Origin: Burkholderiaceae bacterium
GTDB lineage: Bacteria; Pseudomonadota; Gammaproteobacteria; Burkholderiales; Burkholderiaceae_C
Direction of reading: 5' to 3'
Assembly (NCBI GenBank): GCA_022702125.1
Contig: JAKOND010000021.1
Coordinates: 58,214-122,213, forward strand
Length of the DNA: 64,000 nt
Both the position numbers and the translations under genes were made by a program. A model generated the notes under the pieces. That model was not told the DNA's origin. It saw nothing but the letters and a program-made list of their open reading frames with translations, and did not search any database. Shown piece after piece: positions 1 to 7,576 of this stretch (within the stretch, counting starts at the first letter, position 1; every line of letters starts with the position of its first letter).

Positions 1-483
1 GGCTGGCTCGGCTTCGAGCGCGACGAGGCGCTGTGCGCGCGCATCACCGCCGAGACGGGCATCCCGGCCTGCACCTCGGTGCTGGCGCTCAACGAGGCGA
101 TGCGCCTGGCCGGGCGCACCCGCTTCGGCCTGCTGTCCCCCTACCTGGAAGACGTGCAGCGGCGCATCGTGGACAACTACGCGCGCCGCGGCTTCGACTG
201 CGCGGCCGAGCGGCACCTGGGCCTGCGGGTGAACTTCGAGTTCTCGGAGGTGACGCCGGAGCAGATCGGGGGCATGGCGCGCGCGGCGATGGCCGCCGGC
301 GACCCGCAGTGCCTGACCACCTTCTGCACCAACCTGCGCGCCGCGCCGATGGTGCCGGCGCTGGAGGCCGCGCTCGGCGTTCCCGTCTACGATACGGTGG
401 CCACCGCGGTGTGGAAATCGCTGCGCATCGCGGGCGTGGACACCCGCCGCGTGCGGGGCTGGGGCAGCCTGTTCGACCTGTAG
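1..483 (+). CDS. Maleate isomerase / Asp-Glu racemase superfamily protein (5' end outside window)
   Basis: The frame is open from base 1, so the N-terminus is missing; about 160 residues remain. The fold is that of the maleate cis-trans isomerase, arylmalonate decarboxylase and Asp/Glu racemase group, which use two facing cysteines. Both candidates are visible: one in PACTSV near the start and one in TTFCTNL about 80 residues later. The partial sequence cannot separate isomerase from racemase or decarboxylase. It lies 56 bp upstream of a GntR regulator on the same strand and begins a catabolic cluster with a hydantoinase and a second racemase-like protein, so a role in breaking down a nitrogen-containing or dicarboxylic compound is plausible but inferred. 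Confidence 0.75.
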   Translation, partial: GWLGFERDEALCARITAETGIPACTSVLALNEAMRLAGRTRFGLLSPYLEDVQRRIVDNYARRGFDCAAERHLGLRVNFEFSEVTPEQIGGMARAAMAAGDPQCLTTFCTNLRAAPMVPALEAALGVPVYDTVATAVWKSLRIAGVDTRRVRGWGSLFDL

Positions 484-539
484 TCGCCTCCCCCCGCGCC
501 GATCCCCGCTCCCATCCGCTCCAGCCTTCCCACTCCACC

Positions 540-1328
540 ATGGCGACCACGACCTCCCGCGCGCATCCGGCGCCTCCGGCCTCCGGCAAGACGGCCTCCC
601 GGGCCGTTGCCGACAGCGCTCCCCAGGACGCCCGCAAGGCCGTCGCCAAGGTCGCGTCCAAGGCGGACATCTACCAGCGCATCTACGAGGCCATCGTCGA
701 GCACCGGCTCGTGCCCGGCACCAAGCTCGCGGAGGAGCGGGTGGCCGAGCTGTTCGCCGTCAGCCGCACGCAGGTGCGCGGCGTGCTGCAGCGCCTGGCG
801 GTGGAGCAGCTGGTCACGCTCATCCCCAACCGCGGCGCCTTCGTCACCACGCCCAGCGTGGACGAGGCGCACGACGTGCTGGAGGTGCGCCGGACGCTGG
901 AGCCCGCCATCGTGCGGCGCCTGATGGACCGCATCGCGCAGGGCAAGGCGCCCGGCGCGGTGCGGCAGCTGCGCGCGCTGATCAAGCGCGAGCAGCAGGC
1001 GCACGCCAAGGGCGACCGGCGGGCGGCGGTGCGCCTGTCGGGCGAATTCCACGTGCTGCTGGCCGAGCTCTCGGGCAGCAGCATCCTCACCCGCATGATG
1101 CGCGAGCTGACGCCGCTGACCTGCCTGGCCATCCTGACCTACGACGCCCCCACCGGCGCCGCCTGCCCGAACGACGAGCATTCGCTGCTGGCCGACGCGA
1201 TCGAGGCCGGCCGGCACGACGCGGCGATGGCGCTGATGGTGGAGCACCTGCACCACATCGAGGGCTCGCTCAACCTCCGGGAAGAGGAGGAGGCGGAGGT
1301 CGACCTGGCCGACGTGCTGCTCGGCTGA
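540..1328 (+). CDS. GntR-family transcriptional regulator, FadR/FCD subfamily
   Basis: A 262-residue regulator with an Ala/Lys-rich N-terminal tail of about 45 residues, then a winged helix-turn-helix (around 50-115, including LAEERVAELFAVSRTQVRGV) and an all-helical FCD ligand-binding domain. FCD members normally bind small carboxylates with a metal held by Asp and His residues. The ATG at 540 is the first good start after the upstream stop. It sits just before an amidohydrolase and an ABC-transporter operon whose upstream regions carry repeated TTGTATCCAA motifs, a shape typical for this subfamily. It is therefore the most likely local regulator of those genes; the effector is unknown. Confidence 0.85.
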   Translation: MATTTSRAHPAPPASGKTASRAVADSAPQDARKAVAKVASKADIYQRIYEAIVEHRLVPGTKLAEERVAELFAVSRTQVRGVLQRLAVEQLVTLIPNRGAFVTTPSVDEAHDVLEVRRTLEPAIVRRLMDRIAQGKAPGAVRQLRALIKREQQAHAKGDRRAAVRLSGEFHVLLAELSGSSILTRMMRELTPLTCLAILTYDAPTGAACPNDEHSLLADAIEAGRHDAAMALMVEHLHHIEGSLNLREEEEAEVDLADVLLG

Positions 1329-1374
1329 GCGGGCGCCGGGCAGGGCGGCGGAGGCGCCGCGCCCCGCCGAAGCT

Positions 1375-1404
1375 TTGTATCCAAAGGCATGGCAGCCTGG
1401 ATAC
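1375..1404 (+). promoter_or_regulatory. Probable GntR operator pair upstream of the amidohydrolase gene
   Basis: TTGTATCCAA at 1375-1384 and an inverted TGGATAC at 1398-1404 form a GTATCCA / TGGATAC inverted repeat with 14 bases between arms. The same decamer and its exact reverse complement occur at 2880 and 2958, before the ABC operon. Assignment to the GntR protein encoded at 540 is inferred from position and motif style. Confidence 0.55.
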
Positions 1405-1407
1405 GCA

Positions 1408-1423
1408 TGGCATACCGGTTGCT
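1408..1423 (+). promoter_or_regulatory. Possible sigma-54 (-24/-12) promoter for the amidohydrolase gene
   Basis: TGGCATACCGGTTGCT places GG at 1409-1410 and GC at 1421-1422 with exactly ten bases between, matching the sigma-54 layout TGGCAC-N5-TTGCW. It is 37 bp before the ATG at 1460 and just downstream of the TTGTATCCAA/TGGATAC pair. No sigma-54 activator gene is visible in the window, so this is a pattern-based call. Confidence 0.4.
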
Positions 1424-1459
1424 TCCTCCCGGGCTTCCCTTGTCCGGAGCGCCACCGCC

Positions 1460-2812
1460 ATGTCCCCGTCCCCCGAAACCTTCGACCTGCTGATCCTGGG
1501 CGCCACCGCCCTCACCGCCGAGCCCGACCGGCCCGAGATCCGCGACGCCGCCATCGGCATCCGCGACGGCCGCATCGCCTGGCTCGACAAGCAGCCGCCG
1601 GCGCGGTACGAGGCGCGCCGCACGCTGCGGATGCCGGACCACTTCGTCACGCCGGGCTTCGTCAACGTCCACACCCACGCCATCCTGAGCATGGTGCGCG
1701 GCGTGGCGGCCGACCTGGGCTTCGCGCCGTCCTATACGCCCGGCATCCCCAAGGGCACGCAGGTCGATCCCGGCCAGGCGCGGGCGCTCGCGCGGCTCGG
1801 CGCGCTGGAGGCGCTGCTGTCGGGCTCGACCCTGGTCGGCGACAACTTCGTGCATGCCGACGTGAGCACCGAGGCCATGGCGGAACTCGGCCTGCGCCTC
1901 GCGCCCAGCTGGCGCATCCACGACGTGGACTTCGCGCGGGTGGCCCACGGCGACTGGCACCACACGGCCGCCATCGGCCACGCCACGCTGGAGGCGGCGC
2001 TGGCGCTGCACGCGCGCTGGAAGGACCATCCGCGGGTGCGGGTGAACCTCGCGGCGCACGCGGTCGACACCTGCTCCGACGGCTTCCTGCGCGAGGTGGC
2101 GGCGGCCTCGGAAGCGCACGGCCTGCGGGTCAGCACCCACCTGGGCCAGAGCCGGGTGGAGGTGGAGCGGGTCCGCGCCCGCACCGGCCGCAGTTCCACC
2201 GAGGCGCTGCAGGACGCCGGCCTGCTCAACGGGCGGCTGATGGGCGGCCACTGCATCCACGTGGACGAGGCGGACGCGCGCCGCATGGCCGAGGCCGGGG
2301 CGCACGCGGTGCACATCCCCAAGTGCAACGCGGCCTCGGGCCGCATGGCGCCCACGCCGATGCTCAAACGCCTGGGCGTGAACATCGCGCTGGCCACCGA
2401 CACCCAGCACGCCGACATGGTCGAGCTGATGCGCTGGGCGCTCGCCACCGCGCGCATCCAGGAGGGGGGCGTCGCCGACGACTGGCAGCCGTCGCACGTC
2501 TTCCACATGGCCACGCTCGGCGGCGCGCGGGCGCTGGGCCAGGAGGACCGGATCGGCAGCCTCGCGGTCGGCAAGTCCGCGGACCTGGCGGTGATCGACG
2601 CGCGGCGCCCGCACCTGCGGCCCCATGTGAACCCGCTCGGCGCGCTGGTGCACACCGGGCAGGGCCGGGACGTGCGCATGGTGCTGGTCGAGGGCGAGGT
2701 GCTGGTCGAGGACGGCCTTCCCACGAAGGTGGACATGGAGACGGTGTGCGCCGAGGCGGAGGCCGCGTCGCGCGCGCTCTGGGGCGCCGAGGGCAAGGCC
2801 TACTGGCAGTGA
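1460..2812 (+). CDS. Amidohydrolase (TRZ/ATZ, cytosine/SAH-deaminase-like subfamily)
   Basis: A 450-residue metal-dependent hydrolase. The first metal motif is HTH at residues 71-73 (VNVHTHAIL). Further expected ligands are a His in STHLGQ (about 226), a His in GGHCIHV (about 262) and an Asp in ATDTQHADM (about 311). The N- and C-terminal strands form the usual small beta-sandwich. Relatives deaminate or dechlorinate N-heterocycles (triazines, cytosine, guanine, S-adenosylhomocysteine); the substrate cannot be read here. The Glu commonly found after the second His in deaminases (HLAET) reads HLGQS, which hints at an unusual member. CGGAG upstream may serve as ribosome site. It lies between the GntR gene and an ABC importer and probably acts on what that importer brings in. 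Confidence 0.85.
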   Translation: MSPSPETFDLLILGATALTAEPDRPEIRDAAIGIRDGRIAWLDKQPPARYEARRTLRMPDHFVTPGFVNVHTHAILSMVRGVAADLGFAPSYTPGIPKGTQVDPGQARALARLGALEALLSGSTLVGDNFVHADVSTEAMAELGLRLAPSWRIHDVDFARVAHGDWHHTAAIGHATLEAALALHARWKDHPRVRVNLAAHAVDTCSDGFLREVAAASEAHGLRVSTHLGQSRVEVERVRARTGRSSTEALQDAGLLNGRLMGGHCIHVDEADARRMAEAGAHAVHIPKCNAASGRMAPTPMLKRLGVNIALATDTQHADMVELMRWALATARIQEGGVADDWQPSHVFHMATLGGARALGQEDRIGSLAVGKSADLAVIDARRPHLRPHVNPLGALVHTGQGRDVRMVLVEGEVLVEDGLPTKVDMETVCAEAEAASRALWGAEGKAYWQ

Positions 2813-2879
2813 GCGGCGGCCGCGGCGTCCCCGGAGGCCGATGCATGGAAGCCGTGCGCGATTGCATCGGCATGTAAGG

Positions 2880-2967
2880 TTGTATCCAAAACCGGTGCGT
2901 TTTTTCTATGGAACGCACCACGTTAGGCCGTCTCCTGTGCGATTCGGCCGGGAGGAATTGGATACAA
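2880..2967 (+). promoter_or_regulatory. Two copies of the probable GntR operator upstream of the ABC transporter operon
   Basis: TTGTATCCAA at 2880-2889 and its exact reverse complement TTGGATACAA at 2958-2967 flank the region before the binding-protein gene. The centre-to-centre distance is 78 bp, which would allow looping or cooperative binding. The same motif occurs at 1375. Confidence 0.6.
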
Positions 2968-2969
2968 AC

Positions 2970-2986
2970 TTGGCACGCACATTGCA
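2970..2986 (+). promoter_or_regulatory. Sigma-54-like (-24/-12) promoter for the ABC transporter operon
   Basis: TTGGCACGCACATTGCA contains TGGCACG followed by TTGCA, with GG at 2972-2973 and GC at 2984-2985 separated by ten bases. This is an essentially perfect match to the sigma-54 consensus. It starts 3 bp after the TTGGATACAA operator and lies 62 bp before the ATG at 3049. No good sigma-70 -10 box follows at a fitting distance. Whether sigma-54 really acts here is untested. Confidence 0.5.
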
Positions 2987-3048
2987 TGAAAGGAGCACCC
3001 GGCGGCCTGTCCGCAGGCCGGTTCCTCCCCACCGTTCCAGGGAAAGCC

Positions 3049-4050
3049 ATGCGCAAGCTCATCGCTCCTCTTCTCCTCGCCATCGCGGCCGTGCTGCCCC
3101 TCGCCAGCCAGGCGCAGGACGCCATCAGGCTCGGCTACGCCAAGTGCGCCCACTGCACGCCGCTGTCGCTGACGCCGCAGAACGCCGACCCGGCCAACGT
3201 CAAGCTGGAGGCCACCGCCTTCAACACCGGCAACGACGTGCTGACGGCCCTGCTGTCCAAGAGCATCGACGTCGCGCAGGTCACCTACCTGCACTACGCC
3301 ACCGCGCTGGACAAGGGCTTCGACGTGGTCGCCATCTCGGGCCAGATCAACGGCGGCTCGCAGATCCTGGTGGGCAACGACGTGCCCGTCGCCGAGAACG
3401 ACTGGGGCGGCCTCAAGAAGGTCATCGCCGACTACAAGGCCCAGGGCAAGCCCTTCCGCGTCGCCGCCTCGCGCGGCAACGCGCAGGACATCCACATGCG
3501 CGGCGCCTTCGCGAAGCAGGGCATCGACATCGCCAAGGACGTGCAGTTCATCAACATCCCCAACCCCTCGGACCACGTCCAGGCGCTGCGCAGGGGCGAG
3601 GTGGAGCTGATCTGCTCGGTGGACCCCTTCGCCACCCAGATCCGCGAGGTCAAGGCCGCCAAGTTCTTCGCCTTCCCCTACGACCAGGCGGCCGGCAAGC
3701 TCACCAACCTGATCGTCACCCGCTCGGACGTCATCGCCGCCAAGCCCAAGGCGGTCGAGGAGACGGTGCGCTCCATCGTCAAGGTCAACGACCGGATGGA
3801 GCAGGACAAGTCGCTCTTCGTCGACACCATCCAGAAGGTCACCGGGCTGGACAGGGCCGTGGCCGCCGGCGCCGCCGGGAACCTCTACCCCGACTACCGC
3901 ATGCACCGCGCCTCGGCCGTGGCGATCGCCAGGATGATGAAGGACCTGCGCTACATCAACACCGACGTGTCGGCGGCGGTGGAGAAGCACCTGGACTACC
4001 GCTTCCTGGAGGCGGCGACCGGCAAGCCCAAGTCCGCGCTGGGTTATTGA
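3049..4050 (+). CDS. NitT/TauT-type ABC transporter substrate-binding protein
   Basis: A 333-residue periplasmic receptor with a clear Sec signal peptide (MRKL, a hydrophobic stretch, and cleavage near SQA-QD at about 23). It belongs to the NMT1/SsuA/TauA type of solute-binding proteins: the mature part starts with a strand reading IRLGYAKC and contains the typical HYATALDKGFDVVAI segment. A CAHC motif near the mature N-terminus is unusual. The ATG at 3049 is preferred over an upstream ATG at 2908, because it gives the signal peptide and follows AGGGAAAGCC. It is the first gene of an importer followed at 17 bp by the permease. Substrate unknown; neighbours point to an N-containing organic compound. 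Confidence 0.88.
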   Translation: MRKLIAPLLLAIAAVLPLASQAQDAIRLGYAKCAHCTPLSLTPQNADPANVKLEATAFNTGNDVLTALLSKSIDVAQVTYLHYATALDKGFDVVAISGQINGGSQILVGNDVPVAENDWGGLKKVIADYKAQGKPFRVAASRGNAQDIHMRGAFAKQGIDIAKDVQFINIPNPSDHVQALRRGEVELICSVDPFATQIREVKAAKFFAFPYDQAAGKLTNLIVTRSDVIAAKPKAVEETVRSIVKVNDRMEQDKSLFVDTIQKVTGLDRAVAAGAAGNLYPDYRMHRASAVAIARMMKDLRYINTDVSAAVEKHLDYRFLEAATGKPKSALGY

Positions 4051-4066
4051 CAGGACGGGACCGACG

Positions 4067-4960
4067 ATGGCACACGGCACCACCGACACGCTGACCGCCG
4101 CGCCGCCGGCGGCAGGCCCCGCGACCGCCTCCGCGCAGGCCGGCGCCCCGCTGTGGAAGCGGATCTACCGCCGCATCGAGCGCGCGATCGTGCCGGTGCT
4201 GCTGCTCGCGGGCTGGGAGGTCTTCTCCCGCTCCGGCGTGCTGCCGGCGGCCCTGCTGCCCGCGCCCTCGCAGGTGATGGTGGCCTGGGCCGACTGGGTC
4301 TTCGCCACCGACGGCAACACCCAGGACTACAGCGGCCACTGGATCTTCGACGTCGCGGCCAGCGCGGCCCGGGTCTTCGCCGGCTTCGCGCTGGCGGCGC
4401 TGGCGGGCATCGGCCTGGGCATGGCGATCGGCTGGTCGCGCACCGTCGAGAAGCTCATCGAGCCCGCGCTGCAGGTGCTGCGCCCGGTGCCGCCGGTGTC
4501 CTGGATCCCGCTGGCGATCATCTGGTTCGGCATCGCCAACAAGCCGGCCATCTTCCTGGTGTTCCTGGGCTCCTTCTTCCCGGTGCTGCTGTCCACCATC
4601 CACGGCGTCAAGACCTGCGACCGCAACCTGCTGCGCGCGGGCGCCATGGCCGGCGGCACGCCGGGCCGGCTGCTGCGCCACATCGTGTTCCCGGCGGCGC
4701 TGCCGAGCATCTTCTCGGGCCTGCGCATCGCGATCGGCTCGGCCTGGATGCTGACCGTGACGGCCGAGATGGTGGCCGTCAAGAGCGGCGTGGGCTACGT
4801 GCTCTGGGATTCCTACTACTTCCTGCGCTACGACATCGTGATCGCGGCCATGGCCAGCATCGGCCTGCTGGGCTTCTGCAGCGATTTCGCGATCAAGCTG
4901 CTGTCGATGCGCCTGCTGCGCTGGCAGCGCGGCTCCACCCTGCAATCGAAGGAGGGCTGA
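4067..4960 (+). CDS. ABC transporter permease (SsuC/TauC type)
   Basis: A 297-residue inner-membrane permease with about six membrane segments in the binding-protein-dependent transport fold (roughly 95-280). The EAA-type loop that contacts the ATPase is seen as AGAMAGGTPGRLLRHIVFPAALPSI (about 191-215, shown in part by AMAGGTPGRLL). The N-terminal 35 residues are an Ala/Pro-rich cytoplasmic tail. It is 16 bp after the receptor gene and 4 bp before the ATPase gene, in one operon. It presumably works as a homodimer with the ATPase encoded next. Confidence 0.88.
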   Translation: MAHGTTDTLTAAPPAAGPATASAQAGAPLWKRIYRRIERAIVPVLLLAGWEVFSRSGVLPAALLPAPSQVMVAWADWVFATDGNTQDYSGHWIFDVAASAARVFAGFALAALAGIGLGMAIGWSRTVEKLIEPALQVLRPVPPVSWIPLAIIWFGIANKPAIFLVFLGSFFPVLLSTIHGVKTCDRNLLRAGAMAGGTPGRLLRHIVFPAALPSIFSGLRIAIGSAWMLTVTAEMVAVKSGVGYVLWDSYYFLRYDIVIAAMASIGLLGFCSDFAIKLLSMRLLRWQRGSTLQSKEG

Positions 4961-4964
4961 CGCC

Positions 4965-5750
4965 ATGAGCAGCCTCATCGCCATCCAGAACGTCTCGCGC
5001 CTGTTCCAGGATCCGCGCCGCGGCACGCCGGTGCGCGCGCTGGACGACGTGTCCCTGAGCGTGCGGCGCAACGAGTTCCTGTGCCTGCTGGGGCCGAGCG
5101 GCTGCGGCAAGTCCACGCTGCTCAACATGATCGCCGGCTTCGACCATCCGAGCAGCGGCACGGTCAGCGTCGGCGGCCGGCCGGTGCGCGCGCCCGGCGT
5201 GGACCGCGGCGTGGTCTTCCAGCAGCCCACGCTGATGCCCTGGCTCACGGTCTGGGAGAACGTGGCCTTCCACCTCACGATGACCGGCGCGCCCCGGGCC
5301 ACGCGGCGCAAGAAGGCGCAGCACTACATCGACATGGTGGGCCTGCGCGGCTTCGAGACGCACTTCCCCAGCGAGCTGTCGGGCGGCATGAACCAGCGCG
5401 TGGGCATCGCCCGGGCGCTGCTGATGAATCCCGAGGTGATCCTGATGGACGAGCCCTTCGGCGCGCTCGACGAGCAGACCAAGATGGACATGCACGCCGA
5501 GCTGGTGCGCATCTGGCGCGAGAGCCAGAGCACCATCGTGTTCGTCACCCACGGCATCGAGGAGTCGCTGGCGCTGGGCACGCACATCGCCGTGATGTCG
5601 GCGCGGCCCGGCCGCATCCGCGAGCTGATCGAGGTGGACCTGCCGCGCCCGCGCGACTCCACCGGCGCCCGCTTCAACGACTACAAGCGCCACATCCTGT
5701 CGCTGCTGCGGCCCGATCCGGCCCGCGCGTCCCCGGCCGCCCATGCCTGA
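4965..5750 (+). CDS. ABC transporter ATP-binding protein (SsuB/TauB type)
   Basis: A 261-residue ATPase. Walker A is GPSGCGKST (about 43-51), the Q-loop is QQPTLMPW, the signature is LSGGMNQRV with Met in place of the usual Gln, Walker B is VILMDEPFGALD, and the switch His is in FVTHGIEES. All key residues for ATP hydrolysis are present. It is most like the nitrate/sulfonate/taurine family. Its last eight bases overlap the start of the epimerase gene, so translation of the two is probably coupled, tying the importer to the downstream enzymes. Confidence 0.9.
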   Translation: MSSLIAIQNVSRLFQDPRRGTPVRALDDVSLSVRRNEFLCLLGPSGCGKSTLLNMIAGFDHPSSGTVSVGGRPVRAPGVDRGVVFQQPTLMPWLTVWENVAFHLTMTGAPRATRRKKAQHYIDMVGLRGFETHFPSELSGGMNQRVGIARALLMNPEVILMDEPFGALDEQTKMDMHAELVRIWRESQSTIVFVTHGIEESLALGTHIAVMSARPGRIRELIEVDLPRPRDSTGARFNDYKRHILSLLRPDPARASPAAHA

Positions 5751-6759
5751 GGCGGACGGCACCACCTTCGTCACCGGCGCCTGCGGCTTCGTGGGCATGG
5801 CGCTGGCGGAACACCTGCTCGCCCGCGGCGCGACGGTGGTGGGCTGGGACCGGGCCGCGCCGTCCGCGGCGGCGCTGCGCCGGCTGGCCGCGCTGCCGGG
5901 CCGCTTCGTGGCGCTGCGGGGCGACGTCCGCGACACGGACGCGCTGGATGCCGCGCTGGCGGCGCACCGGCCCGCGCGCCTGGCGCTGCTGGCGGCCGTC
6001 ACCGCCGGGCCGGCGCGCGAGCGGGCCGAGCCCGAGCGCATCTTCGCGGTCAACCTCGTCGCGGTGACCGGCGCGCTGCGGCTGGCCGCGCGGCACGGCG
6101 CGGCGCGGGTGCTGCTGGCCAGCTCCGGCGCGGTCTACGGCCACAGCGGACGCGGCACGGAGCCGCTGCACGAGACGCGCACGCCCCTGCGGCCCGAGGG
6201 GCTGTACGGCATCTCCAAGCTCGCCGCCGAATCCGCGGCGCAGCGCCTGGCCGCGCTGCTCGGGCTGGACCTGCGCATCGGCCGGCTCGGCACCTGCTTC
6301 GGTCCGTGGGAGCGCGACACCGGCGTGCGGGACACGCTCAGCGCGCCGCTGCAGGCACTGCGGGGGCTGCGCGACGGCCGGCCGGTCCGGCTGCCGCGCC
6401 CGCTGCGGCGCGACTGGCTCTACGTGCGCGACGCGGCGGCGGCCCTGGCCGCGCTGCTGGACGCCGAACGGCCCGCGCAGCCCGTCTACAACCTCGCGGC
6501 CGGTTTCGCGTGGTCGGTGGCCGACTGGTGCGCCTGGCTCGCCGCGCAGCCCGACTTCGAGGGCGCCGACTGGGCGCTGGCGGCCGACGCGGGCGCGGCC
6601 ACCGTGGACGCCCACGCGGACTACGACCGCGCGCCGATGGACATCGGCGCGTTGCTGCGCGACACCGGCTTCGCGCCGGCCTACGACCTGCCGCGCGCCG
6701 GCGCCGACTACCTGGCCTGGCTGCGGGACCGCCACGCACCGGAGACCGCCCATGCCTGA
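5743..6759 (+). CDS. NAD(P)-dependent epimerase/dehydratase (extended SDR)
   Basis: A 338-residue extended short-chain dehydrogenase. The dinucleotide motif is TGACGFVG (about 11-18), the catalytic Ser lies in SSGAVYG (about 127-133), and the YGISK motif gives the Tyr and Lys. Relatives are nucleotide-sugar epimerases and UDP-glucuronate decarboxylases, but many members in catabolic clusters act as lactone-forming or aldose dehydrogenases, so the substrate is open. It overlaps the ATPase gene by 8 bp and the next SDR gene by 8 bp, showing tight operon packing. Confidence 0.82.
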   Translation: MPEADGTTFVTGACGFVGMALAEHLLARGATVVGWDRAAPSAAALRRLAALPGRFVALRGDVRDTDALDAALAAHRPARLALLAAVTAGPARERAEPERIFAVNLVAVTGALRLAARHGAARVLLASSGAVYGHSGRGTEPLHETRTPLRPEGLYGISKLAAESAAQRLAALLGLDLRIGRLGTCFGPWERDTGVRDTLSAPLQALRGLRDGRPVRLPRPLRRDWLYVRDAAAALAALLDAERPAQPVYNLAAGFAWSVADWCAWLAAQPDFEGADWALAADAGAATVDAHADYDRAPMDIGALLRDTGFAPAYDLPRAGADYLAWLRDRHAPETAHA

Positions 6760-7540
6760 CACCCCCGACCGCCGCATGGCCGGAAAGGTCTGCATCGTCA
6801 CCGGCGCGGCCTCGGGCATCGGCCGGGCCATCGCGCGGCGACTGGCCGCGTCCGGCGCCATCGTGGCGCTGGCCGACATCGCCGAGCGGCCGATCGAGGG
6901 CGGCGAGCCCACCCGGGCGCTGATCGAGGCCGAGGGCGGGCGGGCCTTCTTCCATCCGACCGACGTGGCCGACCCGGCCCAGGTCGATGCGCTGGTGGCG
7001 GAGGCCGTGCGCCGCCACGGCCGGCTCGACGTCCTCGTCAACAACGCCTGCATCCGCCACGCCCGGCCGCTGCTGGAGCTGGAGGAGGCCGACTGGCGGC
7101 GCCTGCTGGACGTCAACCTCGGCGGCGTCTACCGCTGCAGCCGCGCGGCGGTGCGCCAGATGCTGCGCCAGGAGCCGGTGGACGAGGCGCGCGGGCGCAT
7201 CGTGAACCTCTCGTCCCAGCACGGGATCGTCGCCGCGCCCGGCGACCTGGGCTACGGCGTGAGCAAGGCCGGCATCGCCTACCTCACGCGCCAGGTGGCG
7301 GCCGACTACGCGGCGCGGCGCATCGTCTGCAACGCGGTGGCGCCCGGCAAGATCCAGACCGGGCAGGGCGGCCGCGCCCTCGATCCGGAGGTCATGGACC
7401 GCGCCGTCCGCCGCACGCCCTGGCCCCGCCTGGGCCGGCCCGAGGACGTGGCCGGTGCGGTGCTCTTCCTGGCCAGCAGCGAGGCGCGCTACATCACCGG
7501 CGCCGAGCTGATGGTCGACGGCGGCTGGATGGCCGCCTGA
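6752..7540 (+). CDS. SDR-family oxidoreductase
   Basis: A 262-residue classical short-chain dehydrogenase. TGAASGIG near the N-terminus binds NAD(P). NNACIRHA corresponds to the NNAG motif with Cys replacing Gly. The catalytic Ser is in NLSSQHG and the Tyr/Lys pair in YGVSK, and the C-terminus has the usual ITGAELMVDGGW. An Asp after the second strand (LADIAE) suggests NAD rather than NADP. It overlaps the preceding epimerase gene and precedes the hydantoinase by 36 bp, so it probably oxidises an alcohol intermediate of the same pathway. Confidence 0.88.
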   Translation: MPDTPDRRMAGKVCIVTGAASGIGRAIARRLAASGAIVALADIAERPIEGGEPTRALIEAEGGRAFFHPTDVADPAQVDALVAEAVRRHGRLDVLVNNACIRHARPLLELEEADWRRLLDVNLGGVYRCSRAAVRQMLRQEPVDEARGRIVNLSSQHGIVAAPGDLGYGVSKAGIAYLTRQVAADYAARRIVCNAVAPGKIQTGQGGRALDPEVMDRAVRRTPWPRLGRPEDVAGAVLFLASSEARYITGAELMVDGGWMAA

Positions 7541-7576
7541 ATCCGAACCCTTTTCCCCTTCCCTGCGATCCCCCCC

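Noticed and set aside
89..1256. Long open frames on the minus strand across the racemase and GntR genes
   Set aside because: They are rich in Arg, Ala, Gly and His without family motifs, typical mirror frames of GC-rich coding DNA.
1139..2653. A 504-codon minus-strand frame opposite the amidohydrolase
   Set aside because: Low-complexity His/Arg/Gly composition and no domain; the + strand frame has a full metal site.
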